Source: Rhinopithecus roxellana
Taxonomy: Eukaryota > Chordata > Mammalia > Primates > Cercopithecidae
Reading direction: 5' to 3'
DNA: 64,000 bases
Assembly: GCF_007565055.1 (NCBI RefSeq)
Contig: NC_044558.1
Coordinates: 78,703,444 to 78,767,443, forward strand
This document shows, piece after piece, positions 20,953-32,569 of the stretch. The position numbers and the translations under genes were made by a program. The notes beneath the pieces are model-generated. The model was not told the origin of the DNA and did not search any database. It saw only the letters and a program-made list of their open reading frames with translations. Numbering within the stretch: the first letter of the stretch is position 1; each line of letters opens with the position of its first letter.

Positions 20953-23900
20953 TTTTCTGTATATCTCTACATGTTCTCTTCTCTTCTTATGAGGGTGCCA
21001 GTCATTGGATTTAGGAACCATCCTAAAGCCAGGATAATTTAATCTCGAGATCCTGAACTAATTACATTAGCAAAGAAACTATTTCCAAAAAAAAGTCATA
21101 TTTGTATTTCCAGATTGATTAGAATTGGGGGGAGTTACCATTAACATCCTATGAATGGGTAACACATACTCTTAATGATCCCATTAGGGTAATTTAGGTT
21201 TGTACCCCATTCTTTAGCTTCAGCTTTGGAAGACAAGCCAAGACAGAGGAAATCTGAACATTTTCTAGGCATGACAAAAGGAATTTAAGCACGAGACACT
21301 CCCATGGGTTTATCATTCCTGTGACTGATTAGCACTTTGCATTTTAGATTCTGGGGCCTGATCCATCACTCTGTTCTCAGATGTAACTCCTAACTCTGGT
21401 CGTGAATGAAGCTTCAGTGAAGCTCAGGGGAAGAAATCTGGTCATGTTCAGGCCCATGAAGCAGAAACACACGTGGCTATGTGGACTCTGGGGCCCTTTC
21501 ACCCTCTGCTGGTGGGTGCCCAACAAAGCTATTTCACTGTATTTGCATTTTCAGCATTTCCAGTCCTCAAGAGGTCAGGAGATTCTCAGAGCCAAGCTGA
21601 TTGCCCAGAAGCAGTCTGCTTAGTTTAGGAAATTGCTGCATCTGCCATATGCCATGATATATTCCAATGAACCCATTTTTACTAACTAGAGAATTCAGTC
21701 TTGATATACAGGCAAATTAAGGACATAGAAAACAAAGAGTCTAGGGGAGCCAGTTCAGTAACCCCTACAAAGAAAGAAGGATTTAAACAGAAGGACCTAA
21801 TAGTTTCCAGGGAGCTCTCATGATGCAATCAGTAAATTGAGCATTACTGATGTGTATTTTTCCTGTTTAAACAACTTGCATTAGGCACATGGGAAAGAGC
21901 AAACTATTAAAATGTAATGTTCTTTTTAATAGTAAAAATGAAAAAAATTGTGAAAATGAAAAAAAAAACTGTTGTAACGTCTGCTTTTTAAAGCAAACAC
22001 CTCTTACCATTTTACAAAGGACAGTGCCCACAGGTCATCTGCCTGATGAAAATGCTAGAAAACCAGCTCACTCCCCAGGTCGGTCACCTACCAGGTAACT
22101 TCCTGAGTCCAAATGCAGCCACTGCTGCTGTCAAGTCCTAAGTCAACCAGCACCATCTCGTGGAATGAGTCAATTGCTCTGTAGAACAATGCCAGGGGTC
22201 CCTGAGACTACCACTCTGTTCAGAGATTCCCTGGAAGCATGCATGGGACCCAACACAGAGTTGCTCTCCCAGCTAAGAAATATTAGAGATGTAGGACGGA
22301 TGCACAGTGAGACTACAAGGAGAAAAGATGCAGTGTGTAGGCAACCATGTGAAGGCTTCCTATGCTCCTTCTCCCATAAGGGTCACATAGAAACATTGTT
22401 TCCTAGAAACCAAAGTGCTGAAATATGCATGTAATAGTTCTGCCCAGGGAAGCCCATTAGAGACTCAGAGCGAGCTCACTGGTTGCACTGGATTCTGGTC
22501 ACATCATCTGCCTTGAATGCACCAAAATTCCAGACTCCCAGAAGGAAAACCAGTTTTCAGCATAATCAACACTGTACAGACATTCAGCCACAGAAAACCT
22601 CTCTTACCAGTTAGGGAACCCTCTTAAAATCCACGTTTCCAGACGATTCCAAAGGTTTACCTTGCAAACAAGGCTTTCTGAAGGTGGTCTTAGGCCTGTG
22701 ATGTGAACGTGGTTCTTCAAGACACAAACACGAACCTGTTAAAGAGGCAATTTAAAACCCGAGATGAAACAACATGAAATGCATTTCCACATGGCTGCAT
22801 TCTAACAAGAATAATTATCAACAAAGTGCAGAAGAATGTAACTAAATCCTACTTCATGGGTTACTCCTTTGGGGTGAGCTATTTAGTTCCTAGTTTTGTG
22901 GAAAATAGACTCTGCTCTATTAAATGAGGGATTTACACAACATCTGGTGTTGGAGCCACAATGCACAGCTCTCCTCCCTGTTCCCAAAACATGTGTGTAC
23001 TAACACGCAAGAACCACACGTGCCCCCATGCTACGTTACGGAGTGTTGCCATCCTTTGAGTTTTCAGGTGTATCTTGGAATGTGGTTACGCTACTTCTAA
23101 CTAGTACATGGCACGGATCAATGATTTGACCACCTGCATTTTAGAGTTTGGGGACAGCAGTGACAACCTCATACAATCTTTGGTAACACAATAGGAAATA
23201 CATATGAGAAAGGACATTGGAAGCATTAGAAACTACAAGGCGCTTTGCATAGAAACTATCATTACTGAATTTGTTTTAATTTCATTAGCCTGATACGAGC
23301 TTGTCGGTAACGTGCAAAACCATTAGTCAACTTGTCTCAACCTTTAATCTTTTCCAGCTTTGAGAAGGGAGTACAGTGCTTATGGAAGGGTGAATGGACA
23401 GCACACACAGTGAGCACCTATAAGCAATACTTTCCAATATGGGAAAAAGTGTATGAGAGCATACATTTCATTATGGGAAACTTCTTATCACAGACACGAC
23501 TTGTAGATTGATGACTGACTTTGACATTGATGGGTGATGACAATGAAGAGAGACAGGTATCAAAAAAAAAAAAAAAAAAGAAAGAAAAACAGCCATTCAG
23601 TAGTAGATTTTGAAAAATCCAGCAAGAGAAGAAGTAGAGCATAACTTTTTTTGACACTGGCCATTTAATCCTGCTAAACCCACACTGTGGGCTCTTCCTC
23701 CTCCTCTCTGACTTTTAAGCTAAACCAACTGTAGGAACTCTGCCAAAGCATCGTGTAGAAGGACAATCCAATTAAGCTGGAATTACTTTTATGTATTTTT
23801 AAAGTTATATTCCAGGAGCCGGAGAAAAGAGACCGTATAAACGTTGGCAGCTGGCATGCTTGCTAAAAGTCCATTTCTATATAATTGAGTTCATAAATAT

Positions 23901-24050
23901 TAATTTTATCTGCTGCTGATCTATTTTTGATAAGTCTTTTGAATTCAAAAGAGTCCTCTATGATGTTCACAATCGAGGAACTACCAGTACCCTCTGATGA
24001 GTCTAGAATGTTATTTCAGCCATAGATCTATTTCCTTTGGAGTAGTGAAG
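20953..24050. other. Long repeat-poor non-coding interval
   Basis: About 3.1 kb with no interspersed repeat I can name, unusual for this window. Contents noted: a weak CTCF-like site (21500-21512), a 19-base A-run (23562-23580), and an AT-rich, homeobox-like stretch at 23770-23960 (CCAATTAAGC, TATTAATTTTATC, CTATTTTTGATAAG). No coding exon recognised. Confidence 0.45.
21500..21512 (-). promoter_or_regulatory. Weak CTCF-like motif
   Basis: On the minus strand it reads CCAGCAGAGGGTG, one mismatch from the core CCASYAGRKGGC. Motif-only evidence. Confidence 0.25.
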
Positions 24051-24071
24051 TGTGTGTGTGTGTGTGTGTGT
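24051..24071. repeat. (TG)n microsatellite, short
   Basis: About 10 TG units. Confidence 0.9.
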
Positions 24072-24912
24072 ACGCATACATGTCTGTGTGTTTTGGTACA
24101 GCTGACACTTGCAGTAGGAAGTGGTGACACAGGTTAGCTCCCCAGTTCTGTCCTCAAACTAAAGGATAGAGTTTGTTTTCAAAAACATTTTGCTTTCCCA
24201 AGGCCCACTTCCATGAAAATCGTATCTTTGGTAAACACTGTACCTCCTCCCATCCCCTGAGTCATGACAACCTCAGTGCAGGGCCCTTTGGGAAACACTA
24301 GCTGCCCAGCCCTGGCTGCTCAGATGCAGCAGCAAGAAGGAAGGAGGGATGGAGAGGGAGAGTGTGCCTGAACTGCCAGACCTGCCCAGAATTCTCAGTA
24401 CAGAATTCCTGTTGACAATAATGATTGTCTTCCAGGAGGAAAGAGAGAGTGAGACAGAGAGCCCTGAGAGAGGTATAGCCAAGCTTTGCCCACTAAGAGG
24501 AAATGTGTTTTGGGAGAACACGGGAAAGGGAGGTTGCCTCTGCATTCTGAACGTCTGATTTCCCTATACGATTATTTTCTCTGGTCGTTAATTTATGAGT
24601 TCCTCAAAATAGAAAGAACTTGTGTCAAAGAACAAGAGCACTGAACTGAAGTTCAAGAAGCCTGGTTCCTAGTCCTGCTCGCTCATTTATTTGCTTCAGT
24701 ACACAAAGGAGACACTTGACTTCAAGTGATTCAATTTTCCTCATTTATGGTACACAAAGGTACACACTATAACAGTGACTTTCAACTATTGTTAACCTGC
24801 AGAACCCTTTCTTCAAATGAAACCTTACAAGAAAGTCTTACAAGAAAATGTGTATATAGTACATACACATTTACCCTGAACATCACATACACATCAACAC
24901 TGAACATCGTAT
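24072..24912. other. Unassigned non-coding sequence
   Basis: No gene. The last ~70 bp hold repeated short phrases (TGAACATC, CACATACACAT) that continue after the L1 insertion at 27087, so they are the pre-insertion target locus. Confidence 0.5.
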
Positions 24913-24926
24913 AACATTTGTGCTGA

Positions 24927-26784
24927 CAAGACAGGGATGCCCTCTCTCACCACTCCTATTCAACATAGTCTTGGAAGTTCTGGCCAGGGCAATCAGGCAA
25001 GAGAAAGAAATAAAGGGTATCCAGTTAAGAAAAGAAGAAGTCAAATTATCCCTGTTTGCAGATGATATGATTGTATATTTAGAAAACCCCGTTGTCTCAG
25101 CCCAAAATCTCCTTAAGCTGATAAGCAACTTCAGCAAAGTCTCAGGATACAAAATCAATGTGCAAAAATCACAAGCATTCTTATACACCAGTAACAGACA
25201 AACAGAGAGCCAAATCATGAATGAACTTCCATTCACAATTGCTTCAAAGAGAATAAAATACCTAGGAATCCAACTTACAAGGGATGTAAAGGATCTCTTC
25301 AAGGAGAACTACAAACCACTGCTCAGTGAAATAAAAGAGGACACTAACAAATGGAAGAACATACCATGCTCATGGATAGGAAGAATCAATATCATGAAAA
25401 TGGCCATACTGCCCAAGGTTATTTATAGATTCAATGCCATCCCCATCAAGCTACCAATGAGTTTCTTCACAGAACTGGAAAAAACGGCTTTAAAGTTCAT
25501 ATGGAACCAAAAAAGAGCCCGCATTGCCAAGACAATCCTAAGTCAAAAGAACAAAGCTGGAGGCATCACGCTACCTGACTTCAAACTATACTACAAGGCT
25601 GCAGTAACCAAAACAGCATGGTACTGGTACCAAAACAGAGATATGGACCAATGGAACAGAACAGAGTCCTCAGAAATAATACCACACATCTACAGCCATC
25701 TGATCTTTGACAAACCTGAGAGAAACAAGAAATGGGGAAAGACTCCCTATTTAATAAATGGTGCTGGGAAAATTGCCTAGCCATAAGTAGAAAGCTGAAA
25801 CTGGATCCTTTCCTTACTCCTTATAAGAAAATTAATTCAAGATGGATTAGAGACTTAAATGTTAGACCTAATACCATAAAAACCCTAGAAGGAAACCTAG
25901 GTAGTACCATTCAGGACATAGGCATGGGCAAGGACTTCACATCTAAAACACCAAAAGCAACGGCAGCAAAAGCCAAAATTGACAAATGGGATATGATTAA
26001 ACTAAAGAGCTTCTGCACAGCAAAAGAAACTACCATCAGAGTGAACAGGCAACCTACAGAATGGGAGAAAATTTTTGCAATCTACTCATCTGACAAAGGG
26101 CTAATATCCAGAATCTACAAAGAACTCAAACAAATTTACAAGAAAATAACAAACAACCCCATCAAAAAGTGGGCAAAGGATATGAACAGACATTTCTCAA
26201 AAGAAGACATTCATACAGCCAACAGACACATGAAAAAATACTCATCATCACTGGCCATCAGAGAGATGCAAATCAAAACCACAATGAGATACCATCTCAC
26301 ACCAGTTAGAATGGCAATCATTAAAAAGTCAGGAAACAACAGGTGCTGGAGAGGATGTGGAGAAATAGGAACACTTTTACACTGTTGGTGGGATTGTAAA
26401 CTAGTTCAACCATTATGGAAAACAGTATGGCGATTCCTCAAGGATCTAGAACTAGATGTACCATATGACCCAGCCATCCCACTACTGGGTATATACCCAA
26501 AGGATTATAAATCATGCTTCTATAAAGACACATGCACACGTATGTTTATGGCGGCACTATTCACAATAGCAAAGACTTGGAATCAACCCAAATGTCCATC
26601 TGTGACAGACTGGATTAAGAAAATGTGGCACATATACACCATGGAATACTATGCAGCCATAAAAAAGGATGAGTTTGCATCCTTTGTAGGGACATGGATG
26701 CAGCTGGAAACCATCATTCTTAGCAAACTATCACAAGAACAGAAAACCAAACACCGCATGTTCTCACTCATAGGTGGGAACTGA
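24927..26784 (+). pseudogene. LINE-1 ORF2 C-terminal part, frameshifted
   Basis: ORF2 is the L1 endonuclease/reverse transcriptase that copies L1 and Alu RNA into DNA. Here only the RT palm onward is kept. The catalytic box FADD is encoded at 25055-25066; human active L1 uses the same box. The reading frame is open from 24920 to about 25739, then moves by one phase and stays open from about 25740 to the natural stop at 26784. The shift fits loss of one G in the GGAAAGGATTCC stretch at about 25739-25742. The zinc-knuckle-like Cys/His cluster (CWRGCGEIGTLLHCWWDC) is intact in the second frame. Total about 620 codons of the normal ~1275. No host function is implied. Confidence 0.93.
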
Positions 26785-26837
26785 ACAATGAGATCACTTG
26801 AACTCGGGAAGGGGAACATCACACACCGGGGCCTATC

Positions 26838-26861
26838 ATGGGGAGGGGGGAGGGGGGAGGG
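26838..26861 (+). repeat. G-rich tract of L1 3' UTR (G-quadruplex candidate)
   Basis: Runs of four to six G separated by single A, in the position of the known L1 3' UTR polypurine tract, which is reported to form G-quadruplexes. Confidence 0.85.
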
Positions 26862-27040
26862 ATTGCATTGGGAGTTATACCTGATATAAATGACGAATTG
26901 ATGGATGCTGACAAGTTGATGGGTGCAGCACACCAACATGGCGCAGGTGTACATGTGTAACAAACCTGCACGTTGTGCACATGTACCCTAGAACTTAAAG
27001 TATAATAAAAAAATTAAAATAATAATAATAAAAAAAGATG

Positions 27041-27043
<3 letters not shown>

Positions 27044-27070
<27 letters not shown>
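27044..27070. repeat. (CA)n microsatellite in L1 tail
   Basis: CA dinucleotides between the L1 A-rich tail and the 3' target-site duplication. Confidence 0.92.
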
Positions 27071-27071
<1 letters not shown>

Positions 27072-27086
27072 AAACATTTGTGCTGA

Positions 27087-27376
27087 AAAGCATATACAGG
27101 TTTACTCTGAGCATCATATATATTTATACTGAACAGAAGAAGAGAGAAGGGGAAGAAAGAGGGAAAGAGGAAGAAAAGCAAGAGGAGGGGAAGAAGAAAG
27201 AGGATGTAACGATAATCTAAATAGTGTAGGAAATTTAACAATTCCAGGAAAAATGTCTGTGTCCTGGAATTAGTAGGAGATAAAGATGAGAGTCTTTTAT
27301 TTCCTAATAGCAGGTTCCTTTTTCAAATGTTTCTCATATTGTGAGGGTCTCACAGTACTACTGTGACTACTGTTTG

Positions 27377-27417
<41 letters not shown>

Positions 27418-27784
27418 GGAATATGATGCCCAAGCTCAAGTCCAGTACTTGCGTTAATTCAACAACTGTCCCAAACCCAGAGGGAAAACTGGCTGTGTTG
27501 ACTTTCTGAAAGATGAGGTGTCTGTCTCCAACCTGTGTCTTTCTGAAAGTTTCATGGGAACTTTTGACTGCTCGTGGACCATTGTCAGAGGTGCCTGATT
27601 ACCCCACTGCCATTAAGCTATAGAACCACTGCAGAACAGATATGACTGGTTCAAGGGGAGGCTGGATTTCTGTCTACAGAAATTTCTCCTCAATCCCAGC
27701 TGCTATTCCCAAGGCACCTCTGTGCATTCAACAGTATTTTAAAAGCTCAGAATGACCAATGTCTAACTTCAATTTTGAGAGGTT
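27087..27784. other. Non-coding sequence with polypurine and TG runs
   Basis: Contains a polypurine stretch (27135-27205, mostly G and A) and a (GT)n run. No gene. Confidence 0.55.
27381..27416. repeat. (GT)n microsatellite
   Basis: 18 uninterrupted GT units. Confidence 0.96.
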
Positions 27785-27786
27785 TT

Positions 27787-29594
27787 TTTTTTTTCTTATT
27801 CTGGACATTCGTTCAGTGTCAGATGTAAGCTTTGCAAACATGTTCTTGCATTCTATAGATTGCCTTTTCATTCTCTTAACGATGTCTTTGGCAGAGTAGA
27901 AGTTTTTAATTCTTTAAAAGCTAAATTTATCAATTTTCCTTGTTATGGATCATGTTTTGGGTACAATATATAAGAATTATTATTTGTCTGATTTGAGGTC
28001 ATAAGTAGTTTCTTCTATGTTTTCTTGTAGAATTGTTGTAGTTTGGTGTTTGCTTCTAGGTCTGAAATTCAGTTTGAGTTAACTTATGTAAAGACTGCGT
28101 GGGGCAGATATCAAGGGTTATTTGTGGCATATTTTGAATTCATAATTGTTCTAACACCATTTGTTACAAATACTATCCTTTGTCCATGGAATTAACTTCC
28201 ACCTATGTTGAAAGCCAATTAACTGTATACCTGTGTGTCCATTGTGGATTACTCTTCCTTTCAATCATTGATTTACTATGTGTTCATTCTTTCACTAATG
28301 TCAGACTGGCTTGATTACTAAAGTTTTATACCCTTATACTAAGGTGTTAATTTGGATAGTTTAAGACTTGAGACCTCCAGTTTTGTTGTTCTTAAAAATT
28401 GTCTGGGCTATTCAAGATCCTTTGCATTTCTACAAATGTTTTAGAGTCAGTTTGTCAATACCAGCAAAAATCTTCTGGGATTTAGATGAAAATTATGTTA
28501 AAACTATAGATCTGTCTGGAGAGAAATCACATACTAAAAATCTTGAGTCTTTTAATACATGAACATGAGTATAATTATCTAACTTATTTTATTGGTGTTT
28601 TATAGTTTTCAGTATATAGGTCCTACGTATATGTTGCTAGACATATACTTAAATGATTCATAGTTTTTGGTATTATTGTAATAGCACTTTTATGTTTCCA
28701 TTTCGATTTCTTCATTGATACTGTATAGAAATACAATTGAGTTTTTGATATATTGACATTTTACACTATACTCTTGATAAGTCACTAATTACTTTTACCA
28801 TTTTTTTTTTCAAAATGTGTTTGATTTTCTGTAAGACAATTTCGTTGCTTATGAATAGAGGAGGGTTTCTTTCTCCCTTTCTAATCCACATGCCCTTTTT
28901 TTCATTTCTTTTTCTTCCCCATTCATGGGCTAGGAATTTTAGTACAATGTTGAATAAGATGGGTGAGATGAACATCCTTGCCTTGTTTCTGTTCTTTCAG
29001 GGAAAACTTTAATTATTTCAGCCTTTAATATGATGTTAAACATAAGATTTTTATGGATGCTATTTATTAAGGTAAAATAGCTATATTCCTAGTTTGCTAA
29101 GATTTTTTTGCCGTAAATTGATGTTGGACTTTGTCAAATACTTTTACAGCATCAATTGAAAGGATCAGATGACTTTTCTTCTTTAATCTGCTAATATTTT
29201 GAATTACGTTAATTGATTAATTTATGTTGAACTAGACTTATAGTCCTGGAATTAGCTCTGTGTAGTTTGGGCATGTTATTTTTGTTTGTTTGTTTTACTG
29301 CTGGATTTGATTTGCTAATAGTTTGTTGATAATTTTTATTTATCTTCATAAGCAATTAATTGGTCTATAGTTTTCTGGTTTTGTAATTTCTGCATTTGTC
29401 TGATATTGGTATCAGGACAATCTGGTGTTATCAAATGAGCTCTGAAGAGCTCTCTTCTGTTATCTAAAGAGTTTATGTAGGATTATTATTTTTTTCTTAA
29501 ATGTATGATAGAATTCACTAGTGGAGCTACCTGGGTTTGAAACTCTAAATAAAATTAAAATAAGTAAGACTATTTACTTTATTTCTTCTGAATG
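27787..29594 (-). mobile_element. Old L1 (L1M-type), antisense, 3' side
   Basis: In reverse it encodes decayed ORF2: the antisense phrases TTTGCAAACATGTTCTTGCA, TTGCCTTTTCATTCTCTTAA, AATTCAGTTTGAGTTAACTT and CTTGATTACTAAAGTTTTAT are typical of old L1. Continues after the LTR insertion at 29601-30701 (segment 30708-31055). Confidence 0.85.
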
Positions 29595-29600
29595 AGGTTT

Positions 29601-30701
29601 TGTTGCAGGAAGTCAGGGACCCCGAATGGAGGGACCAGCTGAAGCCACAGCAGAAGAACATAAATTGTGAAGATTTCATGGATATTTATTAGTTCCCCAA
29701 ATTAATACTTTTATAATTTCTTATGCCTGTCTTTACTGCAGTCTCTGAACATAAATTGTGAAGATTTCATGGACACTTATCACTTCCCCAATCAATACCC
29801 TTGTGATTTCTTATGCCTGTCTTTAATCTCTTAATCCTGTCATCTTCGTAAACTGAGGAGGATGAATGTCGCCTCAGGACCCTGTAATGATTATGTTAAC
29901 TGCACAAATTGTTTGTAGAGCATGTGTGTTTTAACAATATGAAATCTGGGCACCTTGAAAAAAGGAACAGGATAACAGCAATGTTCAGGGAACAAGGGAG
30001 ATGGCCTTGGACTCTGACTGCCGGTGAGCCAGGCGGAAGAGAGCCATATTTCTCTTCTTTCAAAAGCAAATAGGAGAAATATCACTGAATTCTTTTTCTC
30101 ATCAAGGAACATCCCTGAGAAAGAGAATGTGCCCTGAGGCACATATAGATGCATATAGATGCATATAGGCGGCGCCCTTGAGGCGGCTGCCTTTTACGGT
30201 GGAAGCCAAAGGGATGAAAAAAGCCCCAATCTCCTGTAGCGCTCCCAGGCTTATTAAGATGAGGAAATTCCCACCTAATAAATTTTGGTCAGACAGGTTG
30301 TCTACTCTCAAACCCTGTCTCCTCATAAGATGTTATCAATGGTAATGCGTGCTCGAAACTTCATTAGCAATTTTAATTTCGCCCCATCCTGTGGTCCTGT
30401 GATCTCGCCCTGCCTCCACTTGCTTTGTGATATTTTATTACCGTGTGAAGCACGTGATCTCTGTGACCCACACCCTATTTGTGCACTCCCTCCCCTTTTG
30501 AAAACCGCTAATAAAAACGTGCTGGTTTTACGGCTCAGGGAGCATCACGGAACCTGCCGATGTGTGATGTCTTCCCTGGACACCCAGTTTTAAAATTTCT
30601 CTCTCTTGTACTCTTTCCCTTTATTTCTCAGACCAGCCAACACGCTTAGGGAAATAGAAAAGAACCCATGATAAATATTGGAGGTGGGGTTTCCCCCAAT
30701 A
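29601..30701 (+). mobile_element. MER11-like ERVK solo LTR (HML-8 group)
   Basis: 1.1-kb solitary LTR. It starts TGTTGCAGGAAGTCAGGGAC and ends TTTCCCCCAATA; a poly-A signal AATAAA sits at 30510-30515, followed by GCTGGTTTTACGGCTC and a TATTTCTCAGACC segment near the end. Flanking 6-bp repeats AGGTTT (29595-29600) and AGCTTT (30702-30707) differ at one base, as expected for an ERVK duplication that has aged. No internal gag, pol or env remains, so recombination between two LTRs removed the provirus. The family name is from memory of the consensus; a related monkey ERVK LTR is possible. Confidence 0.8.
29656..29846 (+). repeat. ~100-bp direct duplication inside the ERVK LTR
   Basis: GAACATAAATTGTGAAGATT occurs at 29656 and 29757 (spacing 101), each followed by similar text ending TTTCTTATGCCTGTCTTTA. 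The copies have diverged at many positions, so the duplication is probably a subfamily trait rather than specific to this copy. Confidence 0.85.
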
Positions 30702-30707
30702 AGCTTT

Positions 30708-31055
30708 CATAGTTTGTGTCTTTCAAGGAATTTGTCAATCTCATCTAAGTTACCAAATATATGGATACAAAGTTGTTCACAGTATCTCATTATTATTATA
30801 TTAGCATCTGTAGTATGTTAGGGATGTTACCTAGTCTATTTCTGATACTGGTAATGAATGTCTTTTATTAGTGTTCGCTTAAGCTACAGGTTTATCAACG
30901 TCAGTCTTTTCAAAGCAGTAGCTATGGTTTTCATTCATGTTTTCTATTTGTTATCTATTAGAAATATCATTGTTGTTTTTGCTCCCATCTACACTATAAT
31001 TTATTTATGTATGTTATGAGTTTAAATTTCATTACCCTTTTTACTTCCTTTACTG
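30708..31055 (-). mobile_element. Old L1 (L1M-type), antisense, 5' side
   Basis: Resumes the L1 split by the LTR: CTTTCAAGGAATTTGTCAAT and TTTTCATTCATGTTTTCTAT are reverse ORF2 RT-region phrases in the expected order. Confidence 0.8.
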
Positions 31056-31084
31056 GTACCATGGAACACAACCCTTTCTACGTA

Positions 31085-31240
31085 CACTGGTTACTTTGAG
31101 CACAGGTTTTCTCTTACTCTTTTGGTTATGTCTGTTTTCAGTGGAGTACTTGGAACATGGTAGACACCCAATAAAAGTTTGATGACTGAATGGATGAAGG
31201 GAATCGACAGATGAACACAGAATGAATGAATGAATGAGTC
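31085..31240 (+). mobile_element. L2 3' end fragment (or MIR tail)
   Basis: TTGGAACATGGTAGACACCC, AATAAAAGTTTGATGACTGA and the GAATGAATGAATGAATGA terminus match the 3' end shared by L2 and its partner MIR. Confidence 0.55.
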
Positions 31241-31399
31241 TCCTAAATACCACTGTGTCCCCACCCACACTATAGCACATGTGTCAACCTGTTCCCCACT
31301 TCCTGAACAACTAGGCCAACGTATCACTTATTTATTGAAATTTTTAAAGACATACACTTGAGGACATAACTAGCTGGATTAAGTTCAGCACCATACTGA

Positions 31400-31565
31400 C
31401 TGTTTCACCCTAAGAGATTGACTTGACTTTCTGATCTCAGAGTCTTCATTGGTAATGTGGGGATAATGACATTGCTTTGTTCATTAGGTCGATGTGAGCA
31501 CTAAAATAGATAATACATCAAATATTAGAGCTTACTAATTGTTGGATACATAGTGGCAATTATTC
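31400..31565 (+). mobile_element. MIR SINE
   Basis: TCTTCATTGGTAATGTGGGG, ATAATGACATTGCTTTGTTC and the ATTGTTGGATACATAGTGGC end follow the MIR consensus in sense. Confidence 0.65.
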
Positions 31566-31589
31566 TTACATTTAAAAAATTCTTGCAAA

Positions 31590-32490
31590 CCATAACTAAA
31601 CAGCCAAATATATCACTCTAGAATAAAGACAAAAAATAAAAAATGGAAATTACAAAATATAAAAAGATATTCATAACTCACAAAACACAAGAGAGCAGTA
31701 TCCAGAATAGATAAGGAATTTTAACAAAGCAGTAAGCAAAATAGAAACAACCTAATAGAAAAATCAGTGAACATTATAAATGGGTATTTTAGAGAAGAAT
31801 TTCAAATAGGCAAAAGACATATATAGGTGGTGGTTCATTTTCACTATCAATTCCATGGACGCATATTAAAGCTAATTAACTACCACTAAGCATCCAAAAT
31901 ACGGGCAGACAATTCAGACACCTGAGAGTACCAACCATTATGGAGAAGATATAAGGAGACCAGAATGTTCATATATTGCTTATGGGAATGTATCTTAGTG
32001 CAAGAACTTTGGAAAATAAATTCCACAATATCTAGTAAAATTGAAGATGTATATGCAATAGCAAGCAGCAATTCCATTCTTGGGTGTATATGTAATTTTT
32101 AAATATGCAGATGTTTGTGTGTATGCATGTGTATATACATGTGTGTGATGTGTATATGCATATGTATATATACATAAAGTATTTTATACAATACATGTGT
32201 ATTATATACACACAGGCATGTATGTGGGTGTGTCTGCATATGTGCACAAAGAGACAGATACAAGAATATTTAACAGCATCATCTATAATCCCAGAAACGT
32301 GAAAAAAAAACTGTCTACCAACCAGATAATGGATAAAACAGTGTAATATATCAATAAATAAAATACCAAATAACTACTTGAAAATGGAGTCACTAGAATT
32401 ACATCTTTCAACACAAATAAATCTGAAACTATATGACCAAGAAAACAAAAGCAAGTTGCACTATTTACATGAAGTTTGAAAGCATGCAAA
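31590..32490 (+). mobile_element. Old L1 (L1M-type) fragment, sense
   Basis: Decayed ORF2 C-terminal end: AGAGAAGAATTTCAAATAGG, CATATATTGCTTATGGGAAT and CAGCAATTCCATTCTTGGGT match known L1 3' ORF2 phrases. A TG/TA-rich block (32105-32250) sits inside it. Confidence 0.8.
32105..32250. repeat. TG/TA-rich low-complexity stretch
   Basis: Alternating purine-pyrimidine runs (ATGTGTATATACATGTGTGT and similar) interrupt the L1M. Confidence 0.8.
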
Positions 32491-32494
32491 CAAT

Positions 32495-32520
32495 TGTGTG
32501 TGTGTGTGTGTGTGTGTGTG
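32495..32520. repeat. (TG)n microsatellite
   Basis: 13 TG units ending in GCGC. Confidence 0.95.
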
Positions 32521-32569
32521 CGCATACAATCCCATCTTTCAACCTCAGTCATTGTGGATTCATTTTTAA

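Larger units (their letters stand above)
24927..27072 (+). mobile_element. Young LINE-1, 5'-truncated, with poly-A/CA tail
   Basis: 2.1-kb sense L1 beginning inside the ORF2 reverse transcriptase region and running through the 3' UTR to a terminal AATAAA-like A-rich tail. A 14-bp target-site duplication AACATTTGTGCTGA (24913-24926 and 27073-27086) marks the insertion. Low divergence and a 3' UTR with monkey-type features (duplicated TTGATGG phrase) indicate an L1PA lineage active in Old World monkeys. 5' truncation removes promoter, ORF1 and endonuclease, so it cannot move by itself. Confidence 0.95.

Noticed and set aside
23562..23580. Processed pseudogene tail (19-base A-run)
   Set aside because: No mRNA-like sequence, poly-A signal or flanking direct repeats precede it.
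29601..30701. Full ERVK provirus
   Set aside because: Only one LTR; L1 sequence resumes directly on both sides and no gag, pol or env text is present.
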